From Bacteroidota bacterium (lineage in GTDB: Bacteria > Bacteroidota > Bacteroidia > CAIKAF01), in contig JAEZEQ010000016.1 of assembly GCA_023432985.1 (NCBI GenBank), positions 1-42,307 of the forward strand: 42,307 nucleotides of DNA. The letters run 5' to 3'. This document shows positions 25,516-33,544 of the stretch, one piece after another (positions within the stretch are counted from its first letter, which is position 1; each line of letters opens with the position of its first letter). Position numbers and translations under genes: made by a program. The notes under the pieces are model-generated. The model ran no database searches and was not told the DNA's origin. It saw only the letters and a program-made list of their open reading frames with translations.

Positions 25516-27492
25516 TTATTTTTCCCCCAGTTTGTAGCTGATTGGAACAGTTGAATTTTTAGGGGATACGCGCACATAACCCGACATTTCTTGATGTAAG
25601 GCCGAACAGAAGTCGGTACAGTAAATTGGGAATATTCCCGTTCTGTCCGGAACCCATTTCAATGTAGTGGTTTCTCCGGGCATAATCAATAGTTCTGCAT
25701 TCGATGCTCCTTTTACGGCAAATCCATGCGGTACATCCCAGTCTTGCTCCAGATTGGTTACGTGGAAATAGACTTCATCACCCACTTTTATACCCTCTAT
25801 ATTATCGGGAGCTAAGTGAGAACGAATGGTGGTCATATATACGTGTACTTCATTGCCTTTTCTTTCTACACGAGCTTCAGCTTCTCCATTTGTTTTGTAT
25901 GGATGCTTATTAGCATTAATATCATAAATTTTAAGCTGACTGTCTTTGATAAGATCTGCCGGTACAGCCTGAGCATAATGCGGCTCACCAATGGTAGGGA
26001 AGTCGAGAATAAGTTGCATTTTCTCTCCGCTGATGTCATATAATTGTGCACTGTGAGCCAATTCCGGACCTGTAGGTAAGTATCTGTCTTTGGTGATTTT
26101 ATTATATGCAACTAAGTATTTGCCAAATGGCTTTTTAGTATTTCCACCCGGTACCATAAGGTGACCAACAGAATAGAAAGTAGGTTGTCTGTCGAGTACC
26201 TTCAATTCTTTTACATTCCATTTTACTACTTCAGATGATACAAAGAAAGAAGTATAGGCATTTCCTTCATTATCAAATTCAGTATGAAGAGGACCTAATC
26301 CAGGTTTTTCAACTTCACCGTATAGAGCAGATTCATATTTAATAATAGGAATGCCACCATATTTTTCAGATTCGAAATCTTTATCGGCTATAGCTTTTTG
26401 TATTTTATCGAAGCTGAATACAGGCAATAAAGCTGCTAATTTACCACTTCCTACGATATATTCACCTGTTGGGTCAACGTCGCAACCATGAGGAGATTTA
26501 GGACATGGAATAAAATAAACGATATCCGGAAATTCGGCAACATCTAATACGGTAACCTCTGTTTTAATTTCTGAAGTTGCTGTATGTGTATGCTCGTCAA
26601 ATTTATTATGGGCATAACGTACGGCTTCTTTTCTACCTTTTCCGGCTTTGATATATTCTTCAGCTTTTTTCCAGTTTACGGCCATGATAAAGTCCTTGTC
26701 GTTTTTAGATGCATTTACCTCCAACAAGGTGTTTGCTTGCTCTGTATTATAACAACTAAAGAAGAACCAACCATGCGATTTACCTTTACCTGCACGAGCT
26801 AAGTCGAAATTAATACCCGGCGTTTTCAATTGAAATGCCAAATCCATATTCCCGTTTTCTTTGTCTATACTCACAAAACTGATATGGCCTTTAAAATTCT
26901 CTTTATAGGTATCGATTTCTACATCCGAATTACCTCCATCGGCAGGAACGCTAAAACGTGTACCTGCAACTATATATTCTGAGTTTTCGGTTCCAAAGGG
27001 TGAACTGTGGTTACCGGCACTATTGGGTAATTCAATAATTTCCGCAGTACGGAAGGTCTTTAAATCAATACGCGCCAAACGAGGTGTGTTATTCCCATTT
27101 ACAAATACCCATTTCCCGTCAGCTACACCGTCTTTCATAGACATTTCTACGTGATGTAAATCGTCCCATGGAACAAATCCATGCGAGGTGTTTAACATAG
27201 GTTTGGTCTCTTCACTATATCCCCATCCTTTTTCGGGGTCTACAGAAAATACAGGAATAACCCGGAATAAGCGACCGCTCGGTAAGCCATACACGCTTAA
27301 TTGTCCGCTAAATCCACCCGATACAAAGTTGTAATACTCATCGTATTCTCCCGGTGCTACATATACCTTGGATGCCGCATCAGAATCTACAGCTCCTTTA
27401 ACGCCCTTCGGCCTGCATGAGCCAAGAAAAATCATACTCAATGCCCCAAAGGCCAAGAGTAATCCCGAACTTTTATTCTTAAAAGAATTCAT
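25516..27492 (-). CDS. nosZ: Nitrous oxide reductase NosZ, clade II, predicted lipoprotein
   Basis: NosZ reduces N2O to N2 outside the inner membrane. It has 658 aa. The N terminus is a Sec-type signal with a lipobox (FLGSC, C26) rather than the twin-arginine signal of clade I, placing it in clade II. All seven CuZ histidines can be seen: H113-H114 (DLHHVEMS), H162 (GNHSSPFG), H335 (SPHGCDVD), H403 (PLHTEFD), H444 (SVGHLMVPGG) and H505 (EPHYAQAVP). The C-terminal cupredoxin holds CuA: H589 (VPHGFAVKG), C625, C629, H633 and M636 (CTDFCSALHQEM). The enzyme therefore looks complete. It is 28 bases after the cytochrome c gene, its probable electron donor. Confidence 0.97.
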   Translation of the reverse strand: MNSFKNKSSGLLLAFGALSMIFLGSCRPKGVKGAVDSDAASKVYVAPGEYDEYYNFVSGGFSGQLSVYGLPSGRLFRVIPVFSVDPEKGWGYSEETKPMLNTSHGFVPWDDLHHVEMSMKDGVADGKWVFVNGNNTPRLARIDLKTFRTAEIIELPNSAGNHSSPFGTENSEYIVAGTRFSVPADGGNSDVEIDTYKENFKGHISFVSIDKENGNMDLAFQLKTPGINFDLARAGKGKSHGWFFFSCYNTEQANTLLEVNASKNDKDFIMAVNWKKAEEYIKAGKGRKEAVRYAHNKFDEHTHTATSEIKTEVTVLDVAEFPDIVYFIPCPKSPHGCDVDPTGEYIVGSGKLAALLPVFSFDKIQKAIADKDFESEKYGGIPIIKYESALYGEVEKPGLGPLHTEFDNEGNAYTSFFVSSEVVKWNVKELKVLDRQPTFYSVGHLMVPGGNTKKPFGKYLVAYNKITKDRYLPTGPELAHSAQLYDISGEKMQLILDFPTIGEPHYAQAVPADLIKDSQLKIYDINANKHPYKTNGEAEARVERKGNEVHVYMTTIRSHLAPDNIEGIKVGDEVYFHVTNLEQDWDVPHGFAVKGASNAELLIMPGETTTLKWVPDRTGIFPIYCTDFCSALHQEMSGYVRVSPKNSTVPISYKLGEK

Positions 27493-27520
27493 AAAAATAT
27501 TATTTACATTAGTTAATTTA

Positions 27521-28006
27521 CTATTTCACTCCGTCTACCTGACGCATATATTCTAAGATATCACGCGCCTCTTGTTCCTGGAGATTTTGATTGGGCATAC
27601 GAACCAAACAAAGCTCTAACTGAGCTTGTACTTCAGGGTCTTTGTCTATCATTGGATCCGGATTGGTTATGAAGTTCATAATCCAATGTGCTGTGCGACG
27701 CTCAGTCACACCCGCCCATCCCGGGCCAACTAATTTTTCATCTGTAATTTTATGGCAAGAAAAGCATTTGGTGGTAGAAACCGCTTCCCCGTTTTTAGCC
27801 ATTTGTTCATTTAATGGGCCTAAGGTAACATTGCTTTCGTCGAATTTTCCCTCACCTCTGGTTGGATCATATTCGTCCGCTTTTGGAACCATGCTTTGAG
27901 CCGGCGCTTTTGTATCTGATGGTGCTTTTTCACCACCTCCGCATGAGGCTAAAAAAAACAAAGAAAAAACTCCAATTGTCAAATAATTTTTTGCATTCAT
28001 ATTCAT
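27521..28006 (-). CDS. Lipoprotein cytochrome c at the head of the nos operon
   Basis: This is a 161-aa monohaem cytochrome c. The signal peptide ends in a lipobox (FLASC, C22) followed by a Gly/Ser/Pro linker. The haem site is C81-FS-C84-H85 and the likely axial Met is M137 in RMPNQNL. In clade II clusters a small cytochrome c encoded just before nosZ is the probable electron donor to CuA. The first ATG is used (28006); a second at 28000 is also possible. The gene sits directly behind the operator/promoter at 28023-28069. Confidence 0.93.
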   Translation of the reverse strand: MNMNAKNYLTIGVFSLFFLASCGGGEKAPSDTKAPAQSMVPKADEYDPTRGEGKFDESNVTLGPLNEQMAKNGEAVSTTKCFSCHKITDEKLVGPGWAGVTERRTAHWIMNFITNPDPMIDKDPEVQAQLELCLVRMPNQNLQEQEARDILEYMRQVDGVK

Positions 28007-28022
28007 TACATTTTTTATACAT

Positions 28023-28030
28023 CAAATGTA
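28023..28030 (-). promoter_or_regulatory. -7 element of the nos operon promoter
   Basis: The minus strand reads TACATTTG, a perfect TAnnTTTG, 16 bases upstream of the cytochrome c start. The -33 position reads ATAAAC, with no TTTG, which fits a promoter that needs an activator. Confidence 0.65.
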
Positions 28031-28051
28031 ATGCCTTTGAATGTATGCGGT

Positions 28052-28069
28052 TTATGACTCTGGTCATAA
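28052..28069 (-). promoter_or_regulatory. Crp/Fnr-type operator of the nos operon
   Basis: TTATGAC-TCTG-GTCATAA (plus strand) is a perfect 7-bp inverted repeat with a 4-base spacer, giving half-sites ATGAC with the TGA core shared by CRP and FNR boxes. Its centre (28060.5) lies about 41-43 bases upstream of the start predicted from the -7 element, which is the class II activator position. Confidence 0.72.
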
Positions 28070-28175
28070 GAAATGCTCTTTTTTCTTTGTATTTCGGACT
28101 TTTTTGTCTTTTAGATGCAATTGTTTATGAAATATATTTTTTTTTCTAAAAAAATTGCCATGCTTACTGTCTTTT

Positions 28176-29042
28176 TTAATATGTAGTAGTCATATCTTCA
28201 TCTACACAAATTATAAAGTCTGCCAATCCGTAATTTTCTTTCTGTAATTTTTTGGTTTGAGCCTGTGATACGGTGGTTATCGTACCTATGCGCATACCCG
28301 GAATGGACTGCTTTAAATACCAGTAAATGCCCTCATAATTGTTGGAATGATAGGCTCCGTTGAAATGTACATATATACCGGTGGGAATATAAAATCGGCT
28401 TATGGTTTCGGCCATGGTAGCATCTTTTATAGCTTGTGACTTAGCCAAATTATCTCCGCCGTGTCCGCCCGCCATTTTGTTTATTTGCGCATAACCGGGT
28501 AATGTGTTGTCGAAAGCAATAGGAAGTTTGGCAATCCACTCTTTTTCTTTTACAGATAAGCTGTCTAATGCCTCAAATCCGCCTTTGTATACCAAACTGG
28601 CAAAACGACGCGGTATATTGGTTCCCCAAAATTCATAACTGTGTTTTTTAGCAAAGTCGACCAAGGGCTTATAATCGGTTTGAAAATTGCGCCATAAACC
28701 GCCATTTAAACTGTCTAATTCTTTTACGCTGATTAATCCGGCCATATACTTATTTAACGCCTCTTGTTCGTCGCGTTCGAACATTTCTGCACCTATTTTT
28801 ATCGGCATTTTCTTTTGATGCAAGGCTTGCAATAACTCCAGCTGCAACCAATGAGAAATGGGATTATTATGGTATTCTCCAAACAAAATTACCTGTTGCT
28901 CGGATAATTGTTTTACCATCTTTTCAAAGCTTACTTTTTTTCCCTCTTTGGTAAATATTTGATAGGCCTGTACCTGAGCCCGCATTGCCGGGATTACCGA
29001 AAACAGTATAAGGAAGGCGAGTATTTGTTTCCATTTTTTCAT
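28176..29042 (-). CDS. ChaN-like haem/iron-binding lipoprotein family protein (secreted)
   Basis: This is a 288-aa protein of the ChaN family (Tiki/TraB-like fold; some members bind haem and act in haem uptake). It has a signal peptide (MKKWKQILAFLILFSVIPAMRAQ) without a lipobox cysteine, so it is probably periplasmic rather than lipid-anchored. Key motifs: GEYHNNPISHW with E56, H58 and H64; GAEMFERDEQ; and near the end HFNGAYHSNNYEG. Its stop is 169 bases before the nos cytochrome gene on the same strand; the nos promoter lies in between. Its own -7 element ends four bases from its ATG. The biochemical role is uncertain. Confidence 0.83.
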   Translation of the reverse strand: MKKWKQILAFLILFSVIPAMRAQVQAYQIFTKEGKKVSFEKMVKQLSEQQVILFGEYHNNPISHWLQLELLQALHQKKMPIKIGAEMFERDEQEALNKYMAGLISVKELDSLNGGLWRNFQTDYKPLVDFAKKHSYEFWGTNIPRRFASLVYKGGFEALDSLSVKEKEWIAKLPIAFDNTLPGYAQINKMAGGHGGDNLAKSQAIKDATMAETISRFYIPTGIYVHFNGAYHSNNYEGIYWYLKQSIPGMRIGTITTVSQAQTKKLQKENYGLADFIICVDEDMTTTY

Positions 29043-29046
29043 GTCT

Positions 29047-29054
29047 CAAATGTA
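29047..29054 (-). promoter_or_regulatory. -7 element of the ChaN-like gene
   Basis: The minus strand reads TACATTTG, with ATTG at 29073-29076 about 18 bases upstream as a -33 element. It ends 4 bases before the ATG, so the transcript would begin at the start codon. Confidence 0.6.
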
Positions 29055-29094
29055 GCTATTTTTGTGGAATCGCAATTTCTTATCTCTATTCTCT

Positions 29095-29102
29095 TAGCTT
29101 TG
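29095..29102 (+). promoter_or_regulatory. -7 element of the desulfhydrase/deaminase-like gene
   Basis: TAGCTTTG matches the consensus and ends 9 bases before the ATG at 29112. It is divergent from the ChaN promoter, and the two -7 boxes are only 40 bases apart. Confidence 0.5.
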
Positions 29103-29111
29103 AATTTTAAT

Positions 29112-30002
29112 ATGCAGCGCCTAAATACACATATTATTCCCTTGTCCCCCGGCTCTTTTCTAAAAAGACCGGTAGACCTGTTGGTGGACGATGATCTGGG
29201 AAGTCCGCTTCAAGGGAATAAATGGCGTAAATTGAAAAGAACGCTGGAACTTTTCCCATCCTCCGGTAAAAAAGGCTTACTCTCTTTCGGAGGCGCATTC
29301 AGTAACCACGCCCTGGCTATTTCTTATGCGGGCTTTTTACATCAATTCCCCGTACATCTTATTATCAGAGGCGAGGAGGCTCCCAACTTATCACCTACTC
29401 TCCGCGATTGCAGAGACTGGGGTGCCCAGCTTCAATTTGTAACCCGATCTGTCTATGCTGCATATAGAGATATGGATTATGAAAGTCTGTGCCAACTCTT
29501 TCCCGATTATTTTGTAGTCCCCGAAGGGGGAGATTTTGCGTTGGGCGAAGAAGGCTTTTCCGATTTTTCGGAATTTGCCGGCAATTATACCCATATTGCC
29601 CTGGCTCTGGGAACAGGAACCACCGCAAGAGGCATACGGAAAATAGTGTCGCCCACGGTGAAACTGATTCTTTATCCGGTATTGAAAGGCCTGGACAATC
29701 CTTTTATCTCCGACCAAACCATGCTTTGGCATGATCATGCCCACCTGGGAGGCTATGCAAAACAAAATAAAGATCTGCTTCCTTTTGCAACTGAATTTTT
29801 CAAGAATTATGCCCTGGCCCTCGACCCGGTTTATACCGCTAAGGCAATGATGGCTTTGTATGCCGATATACATTCGGATTTTTTTGCAGAGAGCGACCGA
29901 ATTCTCTTTTATCATACGGGCGGATTGCAGGGAATAAGAGGCTATCCCGAATGGGATAAGGCATTTAAGGATCTGGGATTCTCTGCTTTCTCGGGGTTGT
30001 AA
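29112..30002 (+). CDS. PLP-dependent D-cysteine desulfhydrase / ACC deaminase family protein
   Basis: This is a 296-aa PLP enzyme of the 1-aminocyclopropane-1-carboxylate deaminase/D-cysteine desulfhydrase family. The PLP lysine is in LQGNKWRKLKR near residue 35-42, followed by SFGGAFSNHALAISYAG, the substrate- and phosphate-loop region (GGxxSNH). The frame is open further upstream, but the ATG at 29112 directly precedes the conserved start and follows a -7 element; the upstream part overlaps the ChaN gene and is not coding. The sequence does not let me separate ACC deaminase from D-cysteine desulfhydrase; in this phylum the desulfhydrase or an unknown beta-elimination is more likely. Confidence 0.85.
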   Translation: MQRLNTHIIPLSPGSFLKRPVDLLVDDDLGSPLQGNKWRKLKRTLELFPSSGKKGLLSFGGAFSNHALAISYAGFLHQFPVHLIIRGEEAPNLSPTLRDCRDWGAQLQFVTRSVYAAYRDMDYESLCQLFPDYFVVPEGGDFALGEEGFSDFSEFAGNYTHIALALGTGTTARGIRKIVSPTVKLILYPVLKGLDNPFISDQTMLWHDHAHLGGYAKQNKDLLPFATEFFKNYALALDPVYTAKAMMALYADIHSDFFAESDRILFYHTGGLQGIRGYPEWDKAFKDLGFSAFSGL

Positions 30003-30061
30003 TCCACAATTTTATGTTTACAATTGCTAAAATTGCAAGAATATAGTCCGCCCTTCCGTTG

Positions 30062-30069
30062 TACCTTTG
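30062..30069 (+). promoter_or_regulatory. -7 element of the glucosaminidase gene
   Basis: TACCTTTG matches the consensus and ends 5 bases before the ATG at 30075. The predicted start is within 2 bases of that codon. Confidence 0.55.
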
Positions 30070-30074
30070 TAATT

Positions 30075-31070
30075 ATGATGCGTAAACTGACATGTATTTT
30101 TTGTTTATTTTTCTTGTCCGATTTGTTTTGGGCACAGCAAATGACTCCTTTTCAGTATATAGAAAAGTACAAGGATGCTGCTATGTATAATATGCGTGAA
30201 AAGAAAGTGCCGGCCAGTATTACCCTGGCGCAGGGAATTCTCGAAAGCGGCGCAGGCAATAGCGATTTAGCCACTCTTGCCAATAATCATTTCGGAATTA
30301 AATGCCATACCTGGAACGGAGAAACATATTATAAGGATGATGATGCACCTAATGAATGTTTCCGAAAATATCCATCGGTGCAGGATTCCTATGCCGATCA
30401 TGCTCAATTTCTGATTTCCAGACCCCGATATGCCAAATGTTTTCAATTGGATATTACCGATTATAAAGGATGGGCAAGGGAATTGAAAGCCGCCGGTTAT
30501 GCTACGCTTCCCACTTATGCCGAAAAACTTATTCATACGATCGAGAAATATAATCTCCATCAATTCGACTTACTGGCATTGGATCCCCAGGCTCCACAAA
30601 AAGAATTGCCCACTGCCGAACCGCTTCCCATTCCGCAAAAGGATAAAAAGAATGCGCAACCCGAAAGGAATGAATATGCTTCGGCTCAATCGTCGGAACC
30701 GGAAAGGCTACATATTCAGGAAATGGCTCCGAACAAGCCCCAAGGTGTGGTTGTGGTAAACGGTTTGAATGCGGTTTATGCGCAAAAGGGCGATACCCGC
30801 ATGGATCTGGCCCTCAGATATGGCCTGGCCGAATGGCAAATCAGACGCTATAATGATATGACACATGCCCAGGAATTGCAGGAAGGAATGTTGATTTTTC
30901 TGGAACCTAAATTGGAAATATGTCATAGCTCCGACCGACATACGATTGCTCCGGGTGAAGATTTATGGCAGATTGCTCAAAAACACGGAATTAAATTGAA
31001 TGCCCTGAAAAGTCTGAACGGACTAGGAAGTGGAACGCCTGAGCCGGGAACTGTGCTGCGCCTGAAATAA
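30075..31070 (+). CDS. Secreted glucosaminidase with C-terminal LysM domains
   Basis: This peptidoglycan hydrolase cleaves N-acetylglucosaminyl bonds (glycoside hydrolase family 73 type). The 331-aa protein has a signal peptide (MRKLTCIFCLFFLSDLFWAQ) and a catalytic domain up to about residue 165: SITLAQGILESGAGNSDLA with the catalytic Glu, NNHFGIKCHTW, and YPSVQDSYADHAQFL. After a Pro/Lys/Glu-rich linker come two LysM-like repeats (VYAQKGDTRMDLALRYGL and HTIAPGEDLWQIAQKHGI), which bind peptidoglycan. The longer frame from 30024 is rejected because the -7 element at 30062-30069 lies inside it. Such enzymes act in growth or daughter-cell separation. The gene stands alone. Confidence 0.92.
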   Translation: MMRKLTCIFCLFFLSDLFWAQQMTPFQYIEKYKDAAMYNMREKKVPASITLAQGILESGAGNSDLATLANNHFGIKCHTWNGETYYKDDDAPNECFRKYPSVQDSYADHAQFLISRPRYAKCFQLDITDYKGWARELKAAGYATLPTYAEKLIHTIEKYNLHQFDLLALDPQAPQKELPTAEPLPIPQKDKKNAQPERNEYASAQSSEPERLHIQEMAPNKPQGVVVVNGLNAVYAQKGDTRMDLALRYGLAEWQIRRYNDMTHAQELQEGMLIFLEPKLEICHSSDRHTIAPGEDLWQIAQKHGIKLNALKSLNGLGSGTPEPGTVLRLK

Positions 31071-31092
31071 TGAAAAATCCATATCATTTTTT

Positions 31093-31123
31093 TATGCATA
31101 CTTTTTTTGTGGGCTATGCATAC
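31093..31123. repeat. Two TATGCATAC repeats upstream of the T9SS-secreted protein gene
   Basis: TATGCATAC occurs at 31093-31101 and 31115-31123, each containing the palindrome TATGCATA. The copies are 22 bases apart, two helical turns. They could be paired operator sites for the gene at 31189; there is no further evidence. Confidence 0.35.
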
Positions 31124-31176
31124 GAATATGTGACGAATCAGCGTTTTAACTTTCTTTAAAATTGCTGTTTTTTGCC

Positions 31177-31184
31177 TAACTTTG
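31177..31184 (+). promoter_or_regulatory. -7 element of the T9SS-secreted protein gene
   Basis: TAACTTTG matches the consensus and ends 1 base before an ATG at 31186 and 4 bases before one at 31189. The predicted start coincides with the second ATG, which makes 31189 the likelier start codon. Confidence 0.6.
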
Positions 31185-31188
31185 TATG

Positions 31189-33051
31189 ATGAATTTTCGG
31201 AATGTGCTTCTTGGCTTTTTCTTGTTTGTATTCCAACAGGAAGGGCTTACCCAATCGAATCCCCAGGATTGTATTGGAGCGATTCCCGTTTGTAGTGCGA
31301 TTATTAATAATCCGACAAGTTACCTCGGTTCCGGCGATATACCCAACGAAATCAACAGTACCAGCAGTTGTATAGGCGGAGGTGAAGTAAACAGTGTTTG
31401 GTATGCACTTACGATTCAAACAGCAGGCGATTTGGGCTTTTTATTAAATCCCAATACGCCTACGGATTATGATTGGGCCGTTTTTAATCTCACCAACGCT
31501 ACTTGTGCCGATATCTTTACAGATCCTGCCATCATGGTGAGTTGCAATTTTGCACCGGTAACCACCTCCACAGGTCCCAATGGAACAAATGCCCCGGGTA
31601 TTGGCTTCAACTCTTTTATTCCTGTTCAGGCAGGCGAAACCTATATTATTTTTATTAATAATTATGGCGGTGCAAATTCGGGTTTTCAACTCGATTTTAC
31701 GATGAGTACGGCACAAATTTTCGACAATGATGCCCCTTCGGTGCTGGGATTGGCCGAGCCTTTGGTCTGTAATGCCTCTTCTGTAGTATTGCAATTGAGC
31801 GAACCGATTGCCTGCAATAGTCTTACGAATAATATGTTTACCATAAGTGGTCCGGACGGCAATGTGCCCGTGACCTCTATTACATGCCAGGGAGGTGGAG
31901 CTTATTCGAATGAAATTGTGATTAACCTTGGCTCTTCTCTTGTGACACCGGGTAATTATACCGCCACATTGGCTAATGGAAGCATCAGCGACTTGTGCGG
32001 AAATGCACTAACACCGGGCAACTCGGCTCCGGTGCCTTTCGCTTTTCAGGGCATTTCGCTCACAGACCCTGTTGTGAATCCATCCCTTTGTTATGCCCCC
32101 ACCGGCTCTATTTCTGTAACCGTTCAAGGCGGAACCGGAACGCTTAATTTTGCCTGGTCCCCGGCGGGCGGACCAAATGCTTCTACGTGGAATAATATCC
32201 CCGGAGGAAATTATACGCTCACAGTGACGGATGCAAACGGATGCAGCGGTAGCGAATCTTTTGTAGTTCCCGAATTATACGATTTCTCTATCTCTACTGC
32301 CCAAACTCCGGATACTTGCCTTAAAGGAGTGGGCAGGGGCGAACTTACCATTAACGGAACAAGTGGACCTTTTACTATTGAATGGCTGCACGATGGCGGA
32401 ACGAATGCCATCAGTGATAGCCTTATCGGAGACTCAACTTATATTGTTGCGGTGACCGATATGAATAATTGTACCCTGTTTGATACGCTTTTTGTAAGCG
32501 ATATCCGCAATGACAGCTTGCTGGCCGAGTTCTCTTTTTTCAGAGATACGGTCGATATTCTTTTGCCTATAGGGCAGGCTATCAATGAATCGGATAATTT
32601 TTCGAGCTTTTTGTGGCTTTTCCCGCCTCCCAATGATGCAGATTCTACGAATATGAGTCCCTATTTCGAACTCGAAAATGGCGGATTCTGGCCTGTAAGT
32701 CTAATCGTTCGAGACCAAAACGGATGTACGGATACCCTTACGAAAGAAATTTATGTGGCTCCGCAAATCTATTATTATATACCCAATGCCTTTACACCAA
32801 ACGGTAATATGCGTAATGATATATGGAAACCAAGTGGTATAGGTTTTGACACCACTTCGTATTTTATGCGTATTTATAACCGTTGGGGCGAATTGGTATA
32901 TACCACCGCCGATCATAGAGAAGGCTGGGACGGGACAGACCTCAAAGGCCGAGCCTGCCCCGCCGATACCTATGTATATCGCATCACTATGGAAGGAATG
33001 GTGCTGGAACATTATGGCGATTTTAAAGGCTTTGTGATTTTAATTCGTTAG
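31189..33051 (+). CDS. Surface/secreted protein with SprB-like repeats and type B T9SS sorting domain
   Basis: This 620-aa protein is exported by the type IX secretion system. It has a signal peptide (MNFRNVLLGFFLFVFQQEG, then LTQS), a Cys-containing N-terminal domain (NPQDCIGAIPVCSA, typical of cell-surface proteins of the phylum), an Ig-like domain around residues 180-290, and two SprB-like repeats (about 295-440; for example NIPGGNYTLTVTDANGCSG). The last 90 residues are the gliding-motility C-terminal domain, type B: IPNAFTPNGNMRNDIWKPSG, FMRIYNRWGELVY, EGWDGTDLKGR and CPADTYVYRI. It would be anchored or released at the cell surface. folK starts 4 bases after it. Function unknown; adhesion or motility is plausible. 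Confidence 0.9.
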   Translation: MNFRNVLLGFFLFVFQQEGLTQSNPQDCIGAIPVCSAIINNPTSYLGSGDIPNEINSTSSCIGGGEVNSVWYALTIQTAGDLGFLLNPNTPTDYDWAVFNLTNATCADIFTDPAIMVSCNFAPVTTSTGPNGTNAPGIGFNSFIPVQAGETYIIFINNYGGANSGFQLDFTMSTAQIFDNDAPSVLGLAEPLVCNASSVVLQLSEPIACNSLTNNMFTISGPDGNVPVTSITCQGGGAYSNEIVINLGSSLVTPGNYTATLANGSISDLCGNALTPGNSAPVPFAFQGISLTDPVVNPSLCYAPTGSISVTVQGGTGTLNFAWSPAGGPNASTWNNIPGGNYTLTVTDANGCSGSESFVVPELYDFSISTAQTPDTCLKGVGRGELTINGTSGPFTIEWLHDGGTNAISDSLIGDSTYIVAVTDMNNCTLFDTLFVSDIRNDSLLAEFSFFRDTVDILLPIGQAINESDNFSSFLWLFPPPNDADSTNMSPYFELENGGFWPVSLIVRDQNGCTDTLTKEIYVAPQIYYYIPNAFTPNGNMRNDIWKPSGIGFDTTSYFMRIYNRWGELVYTTADHREGWDGTDLKGRACPADTYVYRITMEGMVLEHYGDFKGFVILIR

Positions 33052-33055
33052 CTAT

Positions 33056-33544
33056 ATGAAATATTGGATTTTAGCAGGAGCTAATCAGGGAAATATCTCT
33101 CAAACTTTTAAGGAAGCATTCGAATTATTGACGCCGGAACACGGACTTCTCCTATACCTTTCTCCCATCTATCAAAGTGAAGCCTGGGGCTTTGAATCGG
33201 ATTCCCCATTTTTGAATCAGTTATGTATATTGGAATCGGATTATCCTCCGCCGACTTTAATGCGAATTTTACTGGAAATTGAAGAGAAATTTGGCAGATT
33301 GCGCACGGAAAATCGCTATGCGGAAAGAAGCTTAGACCTCGATATTCTTTTTGCAGGTAATTTAGTATATACATCCTCAGTGGTTCAAATACCCCATCCG
33401 CGAATGCATTTACGCAATTTTACCTTAATGCCTTGTGTCGATTATATGCCCGATTTTATACATCCTTTATTGCTGAAAACAATGGCTCAATTGCTTCGCT
33501 TAAGTCCGGATGAATCTGTACCGGTGCGACTGGAATCAGCCTGA
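33056..33544 (+). CDS. folK: 6-hydroxymethyl-7,8-dihydropterin pyrophosphokinase FolK
   Basis: FolK transfers pyrophosphate from ATP to 6-hydroxymethyl-dihydropterin in folate synthesis. The 162-aa protein is of normal length. The start ILAGANQGN corresponds to the family LGSNLG motif. The metal-binding motif is YAERSLDLDILF (D94, D96) and the C-terminal motif is IPHPRMHLRNFTLMP. It follows the T9SS protein gene by 4 bases. Its last 58 bases run antisense to the end of the neighbouring phosphatase-family gene. Confidence 0.93.
   Translation: MKYWILAGANQGNISQTFKEAFELLTPEHGLLLYLSPIYQSEAWGFESDSPFLNQLCILESDYPPPTLMRILLEIEEKFGRLRTENRYAERSLDLDILFAGNLVYTSSVVQIPHPRMHLRNFTLMPCVDYMPDFIHPLLLKTMAQLLRLSPDESVPVRLESA

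Noticed and set aside
28908..29111. Upstream extension of the desulfhydrase/deaminase-like reading frame
   Set aside because: It runs antisense through the start of the ChaN gene and through both divergent promoters; the conserved protein begins at the ATG at 29112.
30024..30074. TTG-type upstream start for the glucosaminidase
   Set aside because: A perfect -7 element lies inside this stretch and the signal peptide begins at 30075/30078.
32101..32500. Tandem DNA repeat in the T9SS-secreted protein
   Set aside because: The SprB-like repeats are alike at protein level only; the DNA shows no true direct repeat.
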